Below are positions 7,498 to 13,759 of a DNA stretch of 14,439 nucleotides, in pieces (position 1 is the first letter of the stretch; the number at the start of each line of letters is the position of its first letter). The notes beneath the pieces are model-generated. The model did not search any database. It saw only the letters and a program-made list of their open reading frames with translations, and was not told the DNA's origin. Both the position numbers and the translations under genes were made by a program. The DNA is from an uncultured Methanobrevibacter sp. (GTDB lineage Archaea > Methanobacteriota > Methanobacteria > Methanobacteriales > Methanobacteriaceae): assembly GCA_905235495.1 (NCBI GenBank), contig CAJOMK010000045.1:1-14439 (forward strand). Direction: 5' to 3'.

Positions 7498-8493
7498 TTA
7501 TTTGTATTTGTTTTTCAAGGAATCTTTTATGTATCTTTTGATGTATTGATTAAGTTCTGGACTGACTTCACTTTTTTCAGGACCTAATTTGCTTTTATCT
7601 GTAAATGTTCCCTTAAGGGTTCTTCCAGTCCATTTGACTTCTTCTTCCACCCTTTTACCATATTTTGTACCGAACATCTTAAAAAGAGGGAATTTTGTTA
7701 TTCCATTGGCTCCACTTAAAATAAGTATTCCTATATTTGCTAAATTATCAGTCCATGTTCCGCAGATTATCTCTAAATCTGGGAATTCAAGTCTTATTGT
7801 AGATACCACTTTAGCATAATATAATGATGCAGGTTGGGAGCTGTTTACATATTCGGTTTCTGGGTGAGGATTTAAGGAATAGAAAATCACTCTATCAATC
7901 TTATGTTCTCTAATATAATCCTTTAGATATTCTACATCTTCGAAGCTTTCTCCAAGACCGAGTATTATTGTGATTGCTTTCTTGAATCCAAGATCTCTTG
8001 CTGTATCCAACATATCGCTGATTTGATCAAGTGGTTTGCTTGGACAGACTATCTTTTGAAACTCGGGATTTGCAGCCTCAACAGCTCCTGTAATGCCTTT
8101 TATCTCAGTTCCGTATTCCTCCAATTCAGAGGTGATTCCGGTATTGAGCCATACTCCATCGCCAGTGATTGTGTGTATGTTTTCAGCTATTGATTTGATT
8201 TCCTGAGTTGTAAATGATTTGTATCCTCCAGAAAGGAATTCTATGTTCCATCCGAGTCTACTGCACATTTCAGCTTCTGCTAATATGTTGTTTACTCTAC
8301 GTTTAGCTTTGGTCGGGTCTTTAATCTTGTTCTTTTGAGTGCTCATATAGCAGAATTTGCAATCCCCCTTATCGCACCACCATGATAAAAAAACAGCTCG
8401 TTCAAGACTTATTTCATCATATCCCTTTTTTAAGCTAAGATTGTTAGCTTTTGTAATCAATTCTAGTGTTTCAGTGCTGTTTATATTGTTCAT
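7498..8493 (-). CDS. Radical SAM protein with non-canonical CX4CX2C motif
   Basis: This 331-aa protein resembles the BioB/HydE-like side of the radical SAM superfamily. Cysteines C40, C45 and C48 (WWCDKGDCKFCYMS) form CX4CX2C rather than the standard CX3CX2C, and I confirmed the spacing in the DNA. SGGY (88-91) takes the place of the SAM-binding GGE. Later barrel landmarks are NTGI (117-120), ILGLGES (177-183), FYSLNPHPET (204-213) and GANGITKFP (261-269). There is no C-terminal SPASM-like cysteine cluster and no membrane segment. HcgA/HmdB of methanogens, with CX5CX2C, shows that altered spacing can be functional, but I cannot say this is that family. ATG at 8491-8493 has only a weak GGCG upstream. 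It appears monocistronic, with no cofactor gene nearby to reveal a substrate. Confidence 0.82.
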   Translation of the reverse strand: MNNINSTETLELITKANNLSLKKGYDEISLERAVFLSWWCDKGDCKFCYMSTQKNKIKDPTKAKRRVNNILAEAEMCSRLGWNIEFLSGGYKSFTTQEIKSIAENIHTITGDGVWLNTGITSELEEYGTEIKGITGAVEAANPEFQKIVCPSKPLDQISDMLDTARDLGFKKAITIILGLGESFEDVEYLKDYIREHKIDRVIFYSLNPHPETEYVNSSQPASLYYAKVVSTIRLEFPDLEIICGTWTDNLANIGILILSGANGITKFPLFKMFGTKYGKRVEEEVKWTGRTLKGTFTDKSKLGPEKSEVSPELNQYIKRYIKDSLKNKYK

Positions 8494-8687
8494 GGTTTTC
8501 GCCTTTAGTATTTAATTTCTTAATAATTAATTATTTCTTTTTATCTTCCATTTCATTTATTAATTTATAATATATTCTTATATATTAAATTTTGTAAATA
8601 TAAAGTATGGTGATTCTTTACAAAACTATTTTCATTGTTAATTAGAATCTTATTTGTAATGCTTACCTAACTTATCTAATAGAAACA

Positions 8688-8724
8688 TTTATATACTATG
8701 TTAATCAACATATTATTACTGTAT
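8688..8724 (+). promoter_or_regulatory. Promoter of the five-tRNA array
   Basis: TATA box TTTATATA at 8688-8695 is followed exactly 30 nt later (start to start) by ACTGTAT at 8718-8724, as in front of tRNA-Cys. The transcript would start near ACTGTAT, about 55 nt before tRNA-Asn. Inverted repeat TATGTT-AATC-AACATA (8697-8712) lies between the two elements. A second TATA-like TTTATAAAAC at 8741-8750, about 30 nt before tRNA-Asn, is an alternative. Confidence 0.6.
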
Positions 8725-8775
8725 TTATTACAGATATTTTTTTATAAAACTTGATTTGCAAGCATGGGTTATTAT

Positions 8776-8848
<73 letters not shown>

Positions 8849-8853
8849 CTTTT

Positions 8854-8910
8854 GGGCCCATAGCTTAGCCCATAACCGGGATGTCATGGGTTCGAATCCC
8901 ATTGGGCCCA
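8854..8910 (+). tRNA. Truncated CAT-anticodon tRNA (Met or Ile2), 57 nt, likely broken
   Basis: Acceptor GGGCCCA (8854-8860) pairs perfectly with TGGGCCC (8903-8909), with A73 at 8910. The T arm ATGGG-TTCGAAT-CCCAT is perfect. After TAGCTTAGCC (8861-8870) the sequence jumps directly to CATAACCGGG, that is anticodon CAT, loop AA and the 3' half of the anticodon stem. About 17 nt expected for a 74-nt tRNA are missing: the second half of the D arm, position 26, the 5' anticodon stem (which should pair with CCGGG) and the first two loop bases. As written it cannot fold as a cloverleaf. It may be an elongator Met or an Ile2 (agmatidine-type) gene that suffered a deletion, or an assembly/sequencing gap. 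Flanking tRNA genes are intact. Confidence 0.75.
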
Positions 8911-8945
8911 TTGCATAATTAAGTTTTATTGCATTCGTATTTTAT

Positions 8946-9020
8946 GCTCCGATGGTGTAGTCCGGCCAATCATTTCGGCCTTTCGAGCCGAAGACTCGGG
9001 TTCGAATCCCGGTCGGAGCA
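8946..9020 (+). tRNA. tRNA-Glu(TTC)
   Basis: A 75-nt cloverleaf. Acceptor GCTCCGA (8946-8952) pairs with TCGGAGC (9013-9019), A73 is at 9020 and no CCA is encoded. Anticodon stem TCGGC/GCCGA encloses loop CTTTCGA with TTC at 8982-8984. The T arm is CTCGGGTTCGAATCCCGG-like and well paired. Seven Ts follow immediately (9021-9027). Confidence 0.95.
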
Positions 9021-9027
9021 TTTTTTT
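9021..9027 (+). terminator. T7 tract after tRNA-Glu
   Basis: Seven consecutive Ts directly follow tRNA-Glu. They could end transcription here or serve as a processing spacer. A 12-mer TTTTTATATTGG (9023-9034) recurs after tRNA-Leu (9166-9177), so these spacers share origin or function. Confidence 0.35.
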
Positions 9028-9069
9028 ATATTGGAAAGATTTTTGGGAATCTCCTTCCCTCTCTTAGCA

Positions 9070-9152
9070 GCGGGGGTGTCCGAGCGGCCAAAGGAGACAG
9101 GCTTAGGACCTGTTGACGCAGGTCTACCAGGGTTCGAATCCCTGCTCCCGCA
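9070..9152 (+). tRNA. tRNA-Leu(TAG)
   Basis: A class II tRNA of 83 nt with a long variable arm. Acceptor GCGGGGG (9070-9076) pairs with CTCCCGC (9145-9151) with one G-T wobble; A73 is at 9152 and no CCA is encoded. Anticodon stem ACAGG/CCTGT encloses CTTAGGA, anticodon TAG at 9104-9106. The T arm is CAGGG-TTCGAAT-CCCTG. Confidence 0.95.
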
Positions 9153-9157
9153 TAATC

Positions 9158-9170
9158 TTTTTTTATTTTT
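9158..9170 (+). terminator. T-rich tract between tRNA-Leu and tRNA-His
   Basis: Two T-runs split by a single A follow tRNA-Leu and precede tRNA-His by about 17 nt. Either the array is processed through this tract, or some transcripts end here and tRNA-His depends on read-through. Confidence 0.35.
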
Positions 9171-9186
9171 ATATTGGTATTTAACT

Positions 9187-9259
9187 GCCGGGGTAGGGTA
9201 GGCGGTCATCCTACGGGACTGTGGATCCTGTGACTCGGGTTCAAATCTCGGCCCCGGCC
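9187..9259 (+). tRNA. tRNA-His(GTG)
   Basis: Acceptor GCCGGGG (9187-9193) pairs with CCCCGGC (9252-9258); C73 is at 9259, and CCA is encoded at 9260-9262, unlike every other tRNA here. Anticodon loop CTGTGGA has GTG at 9221-9223 in stem CGGGA/TCCTG. T loop TTCAAAT fixes the register. The base before the acceptor (9186) is T, so the G-1 needed by HisRS is not encoded in this register. The D arm has a one-nucleotide irregularity between positions 8 and 26. Confidence 0.92.
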
Positions 9260-9433
9260 CCATTTTTAAACTTTTTTTAAATAATTTTTTATAATATTTA
9301 TTTCAATTTAATAGTTTATTTTCATTATTTTCGAATTTTAAAGGATTTCCAATGATTTATATTTTTAGTACTCTTTCAAAATTTCATCAAATATTTTTCA
9401 AATATTACTTTTCAAATGCTCTAACTGCTTCTA

Positions 9434-9441
9434 TTTATATA
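9434..9441 (+). promoter_or_regulatory. TATA box of hjc
   Basis: TTTATATA at 9434-9441, followed by an A-run, lies 50 bp before the hjc ATG. Initiation about 25-30 nt downstream would leave a leader of roughly 25 nt. Confidence 0.5.
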
Positions 9442-9491
9442 TAAAAAAATAAACTAAAAGTATTAAGGTTACATTTAAAGTGGGTTTTAAT

Positions 9492-9899
9492 ATGGCTAAA
9501 AAAGGTTCAGCTGAAGAAAGAGATTTAGTTCATAAATTATGGGATAGGAATTTTGCTGCTATGAGGGCTCCAGCATCTGGAGGAGCTACTAAAAAACCAT
9601 TGCCAGATGTTATTGCAGGTAATGGGGAGATTTACTTAGCTATTGAAGTAAAGACAACTACTAAAGATAAAATATATATTGATCATCCTCAAATAGATGC
9701 TTTGATTGAGTTTTCAGAGACTTTCGGTGCAAATCCATATCTTGGTGTTAAGTTTAAGTACACTAAATGGTTTTTCTTATCTCCAGATTTAATAGAAAAG
9801 ACTAAGAATGGAAATTATAAGGTAGAAAAGGATTATTGTTTAGAAAAGGCATTTGAGATTGATGAAATCTGCGGTTTTGATAAACAAGTTAAATTCTAA
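9492..9899 (+). CDS. hjc: Archaeal Holliday junction resolvase Hjc
   Basis: Hjc is a homodimeric structure-specific endonuclease that cuts four-way junctions in recombination and fork repair. The 135-aa protein has the family's N-terminus MAKKGSAEERDLVHKLW and the PD-(D/E)XK active site: E9, D39 (in LPDV), E52 and K54 (in IEVKT). The glycine-rich RAPASGGATKKPLPD segment (25-39) holds the conserved Ser of the flexible loop. The length is typical. ATG at 9492 is chosen over the in-frame GTG four codons upstream, because family members start MAKKG and GTGGG at the upstream site can act as the ribosome binding site. It lies between the two tRNA groups with its own TATA box and about 180 bp of non-coding DNA after it. 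Confidence 0.93.
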   Translation: MAKKGSAEERDLVHKLWDRNFAAMRAPASGGATKKPLPDVIAGNGEIYLAIEVKTTTKDKIYIDHPQIDALIEFSETFGANPYLGVKFKYTKWFFLSPDLIEKTKNGNYKVEKDYCLEKAFEIDEICGFDKQVKF

Positions 9900-10030
9900 T
9901 CTTTATTATTTTTTTAAATAGTTAAAACTATTTATTTTTCTATTTTAATTGTTATTTATTATTTTTTAATCATTTCATTCATTTAATGTCTATTTTTATT
10001 AGTAAAACTATTTTTTATTTCAACAATAAG

Positions 10031-10067
10031 TTTATATATTATTAAAACATATCTTATAATACTGTAT
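10031..10067 (+). promoter_or_regulatory. Promoter of tRNA-Cys/tRNA-Trp
   Basis: TTTATATA at 10031-10038 and ACTGTAT at 10061-10067 are spaced exactly as at 8688/8718 (30 nt start to start). Initiation near ACTGTAT would leave about a 15-nt leader before tRNA-Cys. Confidence 0.65.
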
Positions 10068-10077
10068 TATTATTTAT

Positions 10078-10149
10078 GCCAAGATAGCTTAGAGGCGAAG
10101 CGGTTGGCTGCAGACCAATTACACGGGAGTTCAAATCTCTCTCTTGGCT
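10078..10149 (+). tRNA. tRNA-Cys(GCA)
   Basis: A 72-nt cloverleaf. Acceptor GCCAAGA (10078-10084) pairs with TCTTGGC (10142-10148), with discriminator T at 10149, the U73 typical of tRNA-Cys. Anticodon stem TTGG/CCAA encloses CTGCAGA, GCA at 10110-10112. No CCA is encoded. It is first of a two-gene unit with tRNA-Trp. Confidence 0.95.
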
Positions 10150-10154
10150 TTAGG

Positions 10155-10175
10155 TTAACATATCAAATATGTTAA
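10155..10175 (+). repeat. Perfect 9-bp inverted repeat in the Cys-Trp tRNA spacer
   Basis: TTAACATAT (10155-10163) and ATATGTTAA (10167-10175) flank CAA, forming a perfect 9-bp hairpin in a 38-nt spacer between two co-directional tRNA genes. It could be a processing landmark, attenuator or protein site. No T-tract follows, so it is not an ordinary terminator. Confidence 0.6.
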
Positions 10176-10187
10176 TCTCATAAGTAT

Positions 10188-10343
10188 GGGGTTATGGTGT
10201 AACCTGGCATCATCTGGGACTCCAGTTGTCTTTGAAGAAAAACGCGTAGTCTGATGATCAGTATAAATTGGTTATGTGATGACCAATTGGAGTACTGAGG
10301 CAAGAGAAATCCCAGGATCGGGGTTCAAATCCCTGTGACCCCA
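10188..10343 (+). tRNA. tRNA-Trp(CCA) with 83-nt archaeal intron
   Basis: Exons are 10188-10225 and 10309-10343. Acceptor GGGGTTA pairs with TGACCCC (10336-10342), A73 at 10343. Anticodon stem TGGGA/TCCCA, loop CT-CCA-G|A, with anticodon 10222-10224. The intron lies between positions 37 and 38, the usual archaeal site. A bulge-helix-bulge can be drawn: bulges AG|T (10224-10226) and AA|A (10307-10309), central helix CTCC/AGAG (one C-A mismatch), outer helix TGTC/GGCA. Splicing by the tRNA endonuclease would give a 73-nt tRNA. The T arm is CGGGG-TTCAAAT-CCCTG. Confidence 0.95.
10226..10308 (+). ncRNA. Box C/D guide RNA within the tRNA-Trp intron (Cm34 guide)
   Basis: The intron carries box C TGATGA (10252-10257), box C' TGATGA (10277-10282) and box D CTGA (10295-10298). 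The sequence before box D, CAATTGGAGT, pairs with ACTCCAGTTG of the pre-tRNA (one G-U pair). The base five nucleotides upstream of box D (G10290) faces C34, which matches the rule for 2'-O-methylation and the known Cm34 of euryarchaeal tRNA-Trp. I see no clear box D' nor a guide to U39, the second target known from Haloferax. Confidence 0.8.
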
Positions 10344-10451
10344 TTTTTTACTACTTTTATTTTATTTAGTTTTTTCAATTTTACATATTTTTTAGCTTAT
10401 TTTAGGTAAATTTATTAAAAATTATTAATAAAATACTAATTAAGTGATATT

Positions 10452-11099
10452 ATGGAAAAAATCAATAATGTTTATTGTATTGAAGGAATAATGGCTGATT
10501 CTAATTCTTATTTAATTGACAACACAGATTCAAATTCAGAATATGATTATATTCTTGTGGATACTGGAACTGGTCAGAGCGATTCAAACTTATTTTCAAA
10601 CATCAGAGAGATTGGAATTGAACCTGAGGACATAGATTTGATTGTGAATACTCATTGTCATTTTGACCATGTTGGTGGAAATGATTTTTTCCCAAATGCA
10701 AAAATTGCCATTCATAAAGTGGATGCTATAGCATTAAGGGATCCTGATAGTGAATTAACTGTTTCTTCTTTATTTGGTTCAATTGTAAGGAAGCATGATG
10801 TAGATATTGAACTTGAAGAAGGAGATAAAATAGCTAATTTTGAAGTTCTAAACACTCCTGGGCATACCAAAGGTGGAATATCATTATACGATGGTGAGAT
10901 TCTTATTAGTGGAGACACCATTTTTTCCAATGGTGGAGTAGGTCGTATGGATATTGGTGGAAGTCCAATTGACATGAAAGAATCTTTGATACGTTTAAAA
11001 GAATTGGATGTTGAATATTTGCTTCCAGGACATGGGCCTTGGGTTAAAAACGGCAATAAACATGTAAAAATGTCTTGTATGAATATGGGAATAATGTAA
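10452..11099 (+). CDS. Metallo-beta-lactamase-fold hydrolase
   Basis: A 215-aa soluble di-metal hydrolase of the glyoxalase II-like branch. Metal ligands in order: H68, H70, D72 and H73 in THCHFDHVGG; H138 in TPGHTKGG; D155 in ISGDTIF; H194 in LPGHGP. The set is complete. There is no C-terminal flavodoxin domain (so not an FprA-type oxidase), no beta-CASP domain (so not a CPSF-like nuclease) and no rhodanese domain. Thioester or lactone hydrolysis is the most likely chemistry; the substrate is unknown. ATG at 10452 follows GTGAT at 10444-10448. It stands alone after tRNA-Trp and converges on trkA. The short tail after PGHGP (KHVKMSCMNMGIM) is Met-rich and lacks the longer helical region of true hydroxyacylglutathione hydrolases. 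Confidence 0.85.
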   Translation: MEKINNVYCIEGIMADSNSYLIDNTDSNSEYDYILVDTGTGQSDSNLFSNIREIGIEPEDIDLIVNTHCHFDHVGGNDFFPNAKIAIHKVDAIALRDPDSELTVSSLFGSIVRKHDVDIELEEGDKIANFEVLNTPGHTKGGISLYDGEILISGDTIFSNGGVGRMDIGGSPIDMKESLIRLKELDVEYLLPGHGPWVKNGNKHVKMSCMNMGIM

Positions 11100-11120
11100 T
11101 TTTTTATTAGATTATTCTCT

Positions 11121-11180
11121 CTTTTTTTAAATTTAAGGATATAAAAATTGTCTTTTTTTTTAAAAATAGTTTTTTTTTTT
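11121..11180 (+). terminator. Multiple T-tracts after the metallohydrolase gene
   Basis: Runs of T at about 11122-11128, 11153-11161 (nine) and 11170-11180 (eleven) follow the stop at 11099, a typical archaeal multi-T termination region. On the other strand an eight-A run near 11214-11221 would serve trkA. Confidence 0.55.
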
Positions 11181-11236
11181 AATTAATATAAAATTAGAAT
11201 AATAAAAATTGTTAAAAAAAAGTAAAAGGGTAAGGA

Positions 11237-11917
11237 TTAGAATCCGAATAATCCTCCTCCACCATCATCCATAAATTTCTTTTCTGCTTTTCCAAATGCA
11301 TTTCTTTTTACAAGAATGGAAATCTTGTCACCCTCATTTAGGATGTCATCTGGTTGAGGAATTTCCAATTCATGATTACCCTTATTTTTAGAAATAATAA
11401 TATAATCCTTAGTTGGTGATAATTCAGAAACTCTTTTTCTAAATATCTTCTTATTTTTAATGGTCATATCAAAGATTTCTGCATTACCTGCACCAAAATC
11501 TGTTAAGTCCGCTACATTAGGTCTTGTAATAATTTTTTCAAGGAATCCTGCAGCAGTTCTCTCAGGGCTAATTACCTTATCAATTCCAACTTTTTTAAAT
11601 GCCTCTTCGTGATCTGGATTACTTACTCTTGCAATAATTTGTCCATCAGTATACTCTTTAACTAAAATGCAGGATAGTAAGTTTGATTCATCATTACCAG
11701 TTGTAGCTACAAAAACATTAGCGTCTTCAATATTTGCATCTTCTAAAGTTTTTGTATCAGTTCCGTTACCACGAATAACCATAGCATCTAATTCTTCAGT
11801 TGCTTGATCGCATGCCTCCTTATTGTTTTCAATAATTGTTACATCATAACCACGAATAATTAAACGGTCTGCAAGTGAAAGTCCTACACGACCCCCTCCC
11901 ATAATCACAATATACAT
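11237..11917 (-). CDS. trkA: TrkA-type RCK regulator of potassium uptake
   Basis: A 226-aa cytosolic subunit that forms a ring on TrkH and gates it in response to NAD(H)/nucleotides. The RCK-N Rossmann domain (1-130) has GGGRVG (7-12), the acidic strand end E30 in IIENN, and the ATTGNDESNLLSC segment (71-83). The RCK-C (TrkA-C) domain (about 140-220) ends in LNEGDKISILVKR. A glycine-rich tail, GGGGLFGF, closes the protein. ATG at 11915-11917 is chosen because AGGTG (complement of 11924-11928) is 6 nt upstream; the in-frame GTG at 11924-11926 overlaps that site. Single RCK length matches archaeal and Ktr-like forms, not the double-RCK E. coli TrkA. trkH lies 218 bp upstream in the same direction, so a separate promoter is likely. 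Confidence 0.93.
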   Translation of the reverse strand: MYIVIMGGGRVGLSLADRLIIRGYDVTIIENNKEACDQATEELDAMVIRGNGTDTKTLEDANIEDANVFVATTGNDESNLLSCILVKEYTDGQIIARVSNPDHEEAFKKVGIDKVISPERTAAGFLEKIITRPNVADLTDFGAGNAEIFDMTIKNKKIFRKRVSELSPTKDYIIISKNKGNHELEIPQPDDILNEGDKISILVKRNAFGKAEKKFMDDGGGGLFGF

Positions 11918-12135
11918 AACAAACACCTAAACCTTTTTTTTAAAAAATAATTATATAATCACTTAATCCTTTTTATGCTTAGAATGATTTGATATTAACA
12001 TAAAATTTTTAAAGATTTATAAATTTTAATATAATTATTCTATTGATTTAATATCTTAATTTATATTTAATAAATCTTTCGTAAAAATAGTTTTTATTAA
12101 TTAAAATAATGGGGCAAATTCCAATTTTTTAAGGC

Positions 12136-13623
12136 CTATTCTGCTGGAGTTTTATTCATATTCTTAGCATTCCTTTTTGGAATAAGGAATGAACCTATTG
12201 TTCTAAATAATACAAGGACAGGTATGATTTCCAATTTGCCAATCCACATAAGGAAAATCAATGTTATCTTTAAATGTGTTGGCAATCCTCCAAATACTAT
12301 TCCTGTACTTAATCCATTGTTACTTTGTATGGATATTACATCAAATAAAGCCGTAAATGGATCATATCCGTATAATGTCATCACAAACCATCCAAAGACT
12401 AAAAATATGAAAAACAGGAACATGTATGAAGATGCTTCTTTTATCTCTCTTTGATTAATTTTCTTACTGCCACTTTTTGTATTCATAATTCTTCCTTCAG
12501 GTGAAATCAAGTTGGTGAGAGTTAAGTTTATGCCCCTTAGGATAGTGCTTACCCTAATGAGCTTTAATCCACCTACAGTAGATTCTGATGAACCTCCAAT
12601 CAGCATCAGTATCATGATGATGATCAATGAAGAACTTTTCCATGTTGTAAGGTCTGTAGGAGGAACCACATTTGCTCCAGTAGTTGTAATTGCTGATACT
12701 ATGGTGAAGAGTTCCTCTATAGGCACTTGATTATTTGTAACAAAAATTATAGCACTTGCAAGTACAATTAAGATAATCATCAGTTGGAATTGAACATCCT
12801 TAATGAGTGATTTTCCTTTTGTTTTTACAATCCTATAATGTACAGTGAAACTTGTTGCACCGATAATCATCAAAAGCATGCTGACAATATAGACCAAATC
12901 GTTTTGATAAAATCCTACATTGGCATTTTTGATAGACATTCCCCCAGTGGATATGCTTGTAAATGTCAAGTTTACAGAATCAAAGATAGGAAGTCCCAAT
13001 AGGATAAAGAGCAATACACCTATTGCAGTATAAATCAAATATATTTCTACAGATTTCCTTATTGTATTTACAATGTTCGGCTTGATCTTTTCTTCTCTTG
13101 CTTCAGATTTGTATAATCTTGCTGCTGCAGTACCTGATCTGATTAAAATTCCAATAAATATAATTACAATTCCCAATCCGCCTATCCATTGTTCCAAGCT
13201 TCTTAAAAATAGGATGGATTTAGGTAAGATTTCAACATTTATAAAAAAAGTCATTCCACTTCCTGTCCATGCAGACATATTTTCAAATACTGCATCTATG
13301 AAGGGATTACCTAATGAAAGGGCCATGATTGAAGCTCCAATTAGTGAAGCCCATAGCCAAGCAAAGGAAGATATTAGCATTCCGTGCTTCAGTCTTAGAT
13401 TATCATATTCATTCAATTTTTGAGTGAATATGGTTCCAAGAGCAAATGAAATAAAACAAGGAATTAAAAAAGTACTGACTTTAATGTACTCTCCATAGAG
13501 TAATGCAACTAAAACCGGTGTCATCAATACCACACCTAACCCTTGCATTATGTACCCTAAATAGTGGAGCACAACTAATAAATCAGTTTTAGTAATATAT
13601 TTCCTCTTCATACAAATATTCAT
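12136..13623 (-). CDS. trkH: TrkH-type potassium transporter, membrane subunit
   Basis: A 495-aa integral membrane K+ channel/transporter built of four M1-P-M2 repeats. The four pore-loop filters are visible: TGSGMTF (120-126), STGGMS (225-230), TTTGANV (313-319) and QSNNGLSTG (433-441). The family's late motifs GGSSESTVGGLK (343-354) and WIGKLEIIPVLVLF (460-473) are present. The first motif has Glu where many TrkH proteins have Gly (GSSGSTAGG). The N-terminal helix pair begins near residue 13. No clear ribosome binding site precedes the ATG at 13621-13623; a second ATG four codons on (13609-13611) is possible, and leaderless initiation would also explain this. It pairs functionally with trkA just downstream and is divergent from the flippase-like gene. 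Confidence 0.94.
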   Translation of the reverse strand: MNICMKRKYITKTDLLVVLHYLGYIMQGLGVVLMTPVLVALLYGEYIKVSTFLIPCFISFALGTIFTQKLNEYDNLRLKHGMLISSFAWLWASLIGASIMALSLGNPFIDAVFENMSAWTGSGMTFFINVEILPKSILFLRSLEQWIGGLGIVIIFIGILIRSGTAAARLYKSEAREEKIKPNIVNTIRKSVEIYLIYTAIGVLLFILLGLPIFDSVNLTFTSISTGGMSIKNANVGFYQNDLVYIVSMLLMIIGATSFTVHYRIVKTKGKSLIKDVQFQLMIILIVLASAIIFVTNNQVPIEELFTIVSAITTTGANVVPPTDLTTWKSSSLIIIMILMLIGGSSESTVGGLKLIRVSTILRGINLTLTNLISPEGRIMNTKSGSKKINQREIKEASSYMFLFFIFLVFGWFVMTLYGYDPFTALFDVISIQSNNGLSTGIVFGGLPTHLKITLIFLMWIGKLEIIPVLVLFRTIGSFLIPKRNAKNMNKTPAE

Positions 13624-13759
13624 TTATTTTTTGTATATTTAAATATTATTATGGGTTTGTTTTTAAATATTCAAACTATGCCAAGTTAAATATATAATTT
13701 TAAATAAAAGATTTAGCATATATTTAATAAGAGACTTAATGATTTAAATTGGTAAAAAA

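Noticed and set aside
8929..9263. Open frames of 90 aa (plus) and 97 aa (minus) across the tRNA array, with SRDSNPGRPAS-like peptides
   Set aside because: They are translations of tRNA-Glu, tRNA-Leu and tRNA-His genes; such peptides are a well-known annotation artefact.
9480..9491. GTG start four codons upstream in hjc
   Set aside because: Hjc proteins start MAKKG-like, and the GTGGG at this position fits a ribosome binding site for the ATG.
10226..10308. Homing endonuclease or mobile intron in tRNA-Trp
   Set aside because: At 83 nt with a bulge-helix-bulge and C/D boxes it is a standard archaeal tRNA intron with no coding capacity.
10712..11056. 114-aa minus-strand open frame opposite the metallohydrolase
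   Set aside because: It mirrors conserved metal-binding motif codons of the plus-strand gene; no independent support.
11918..11926. GTG start of trkA three codons upstream
   Set aside because: The GTG is part of the AGGTG ribosome binding site serving the ATG at 11915-11917, and TrkA proteins start close to the GGGRVG motif.
13073..13423. 116-aa plus-strand open frame opposite trkH
   Set aside because: Antisense shadow of a membrane protein; no start signal and no recognisable fold.
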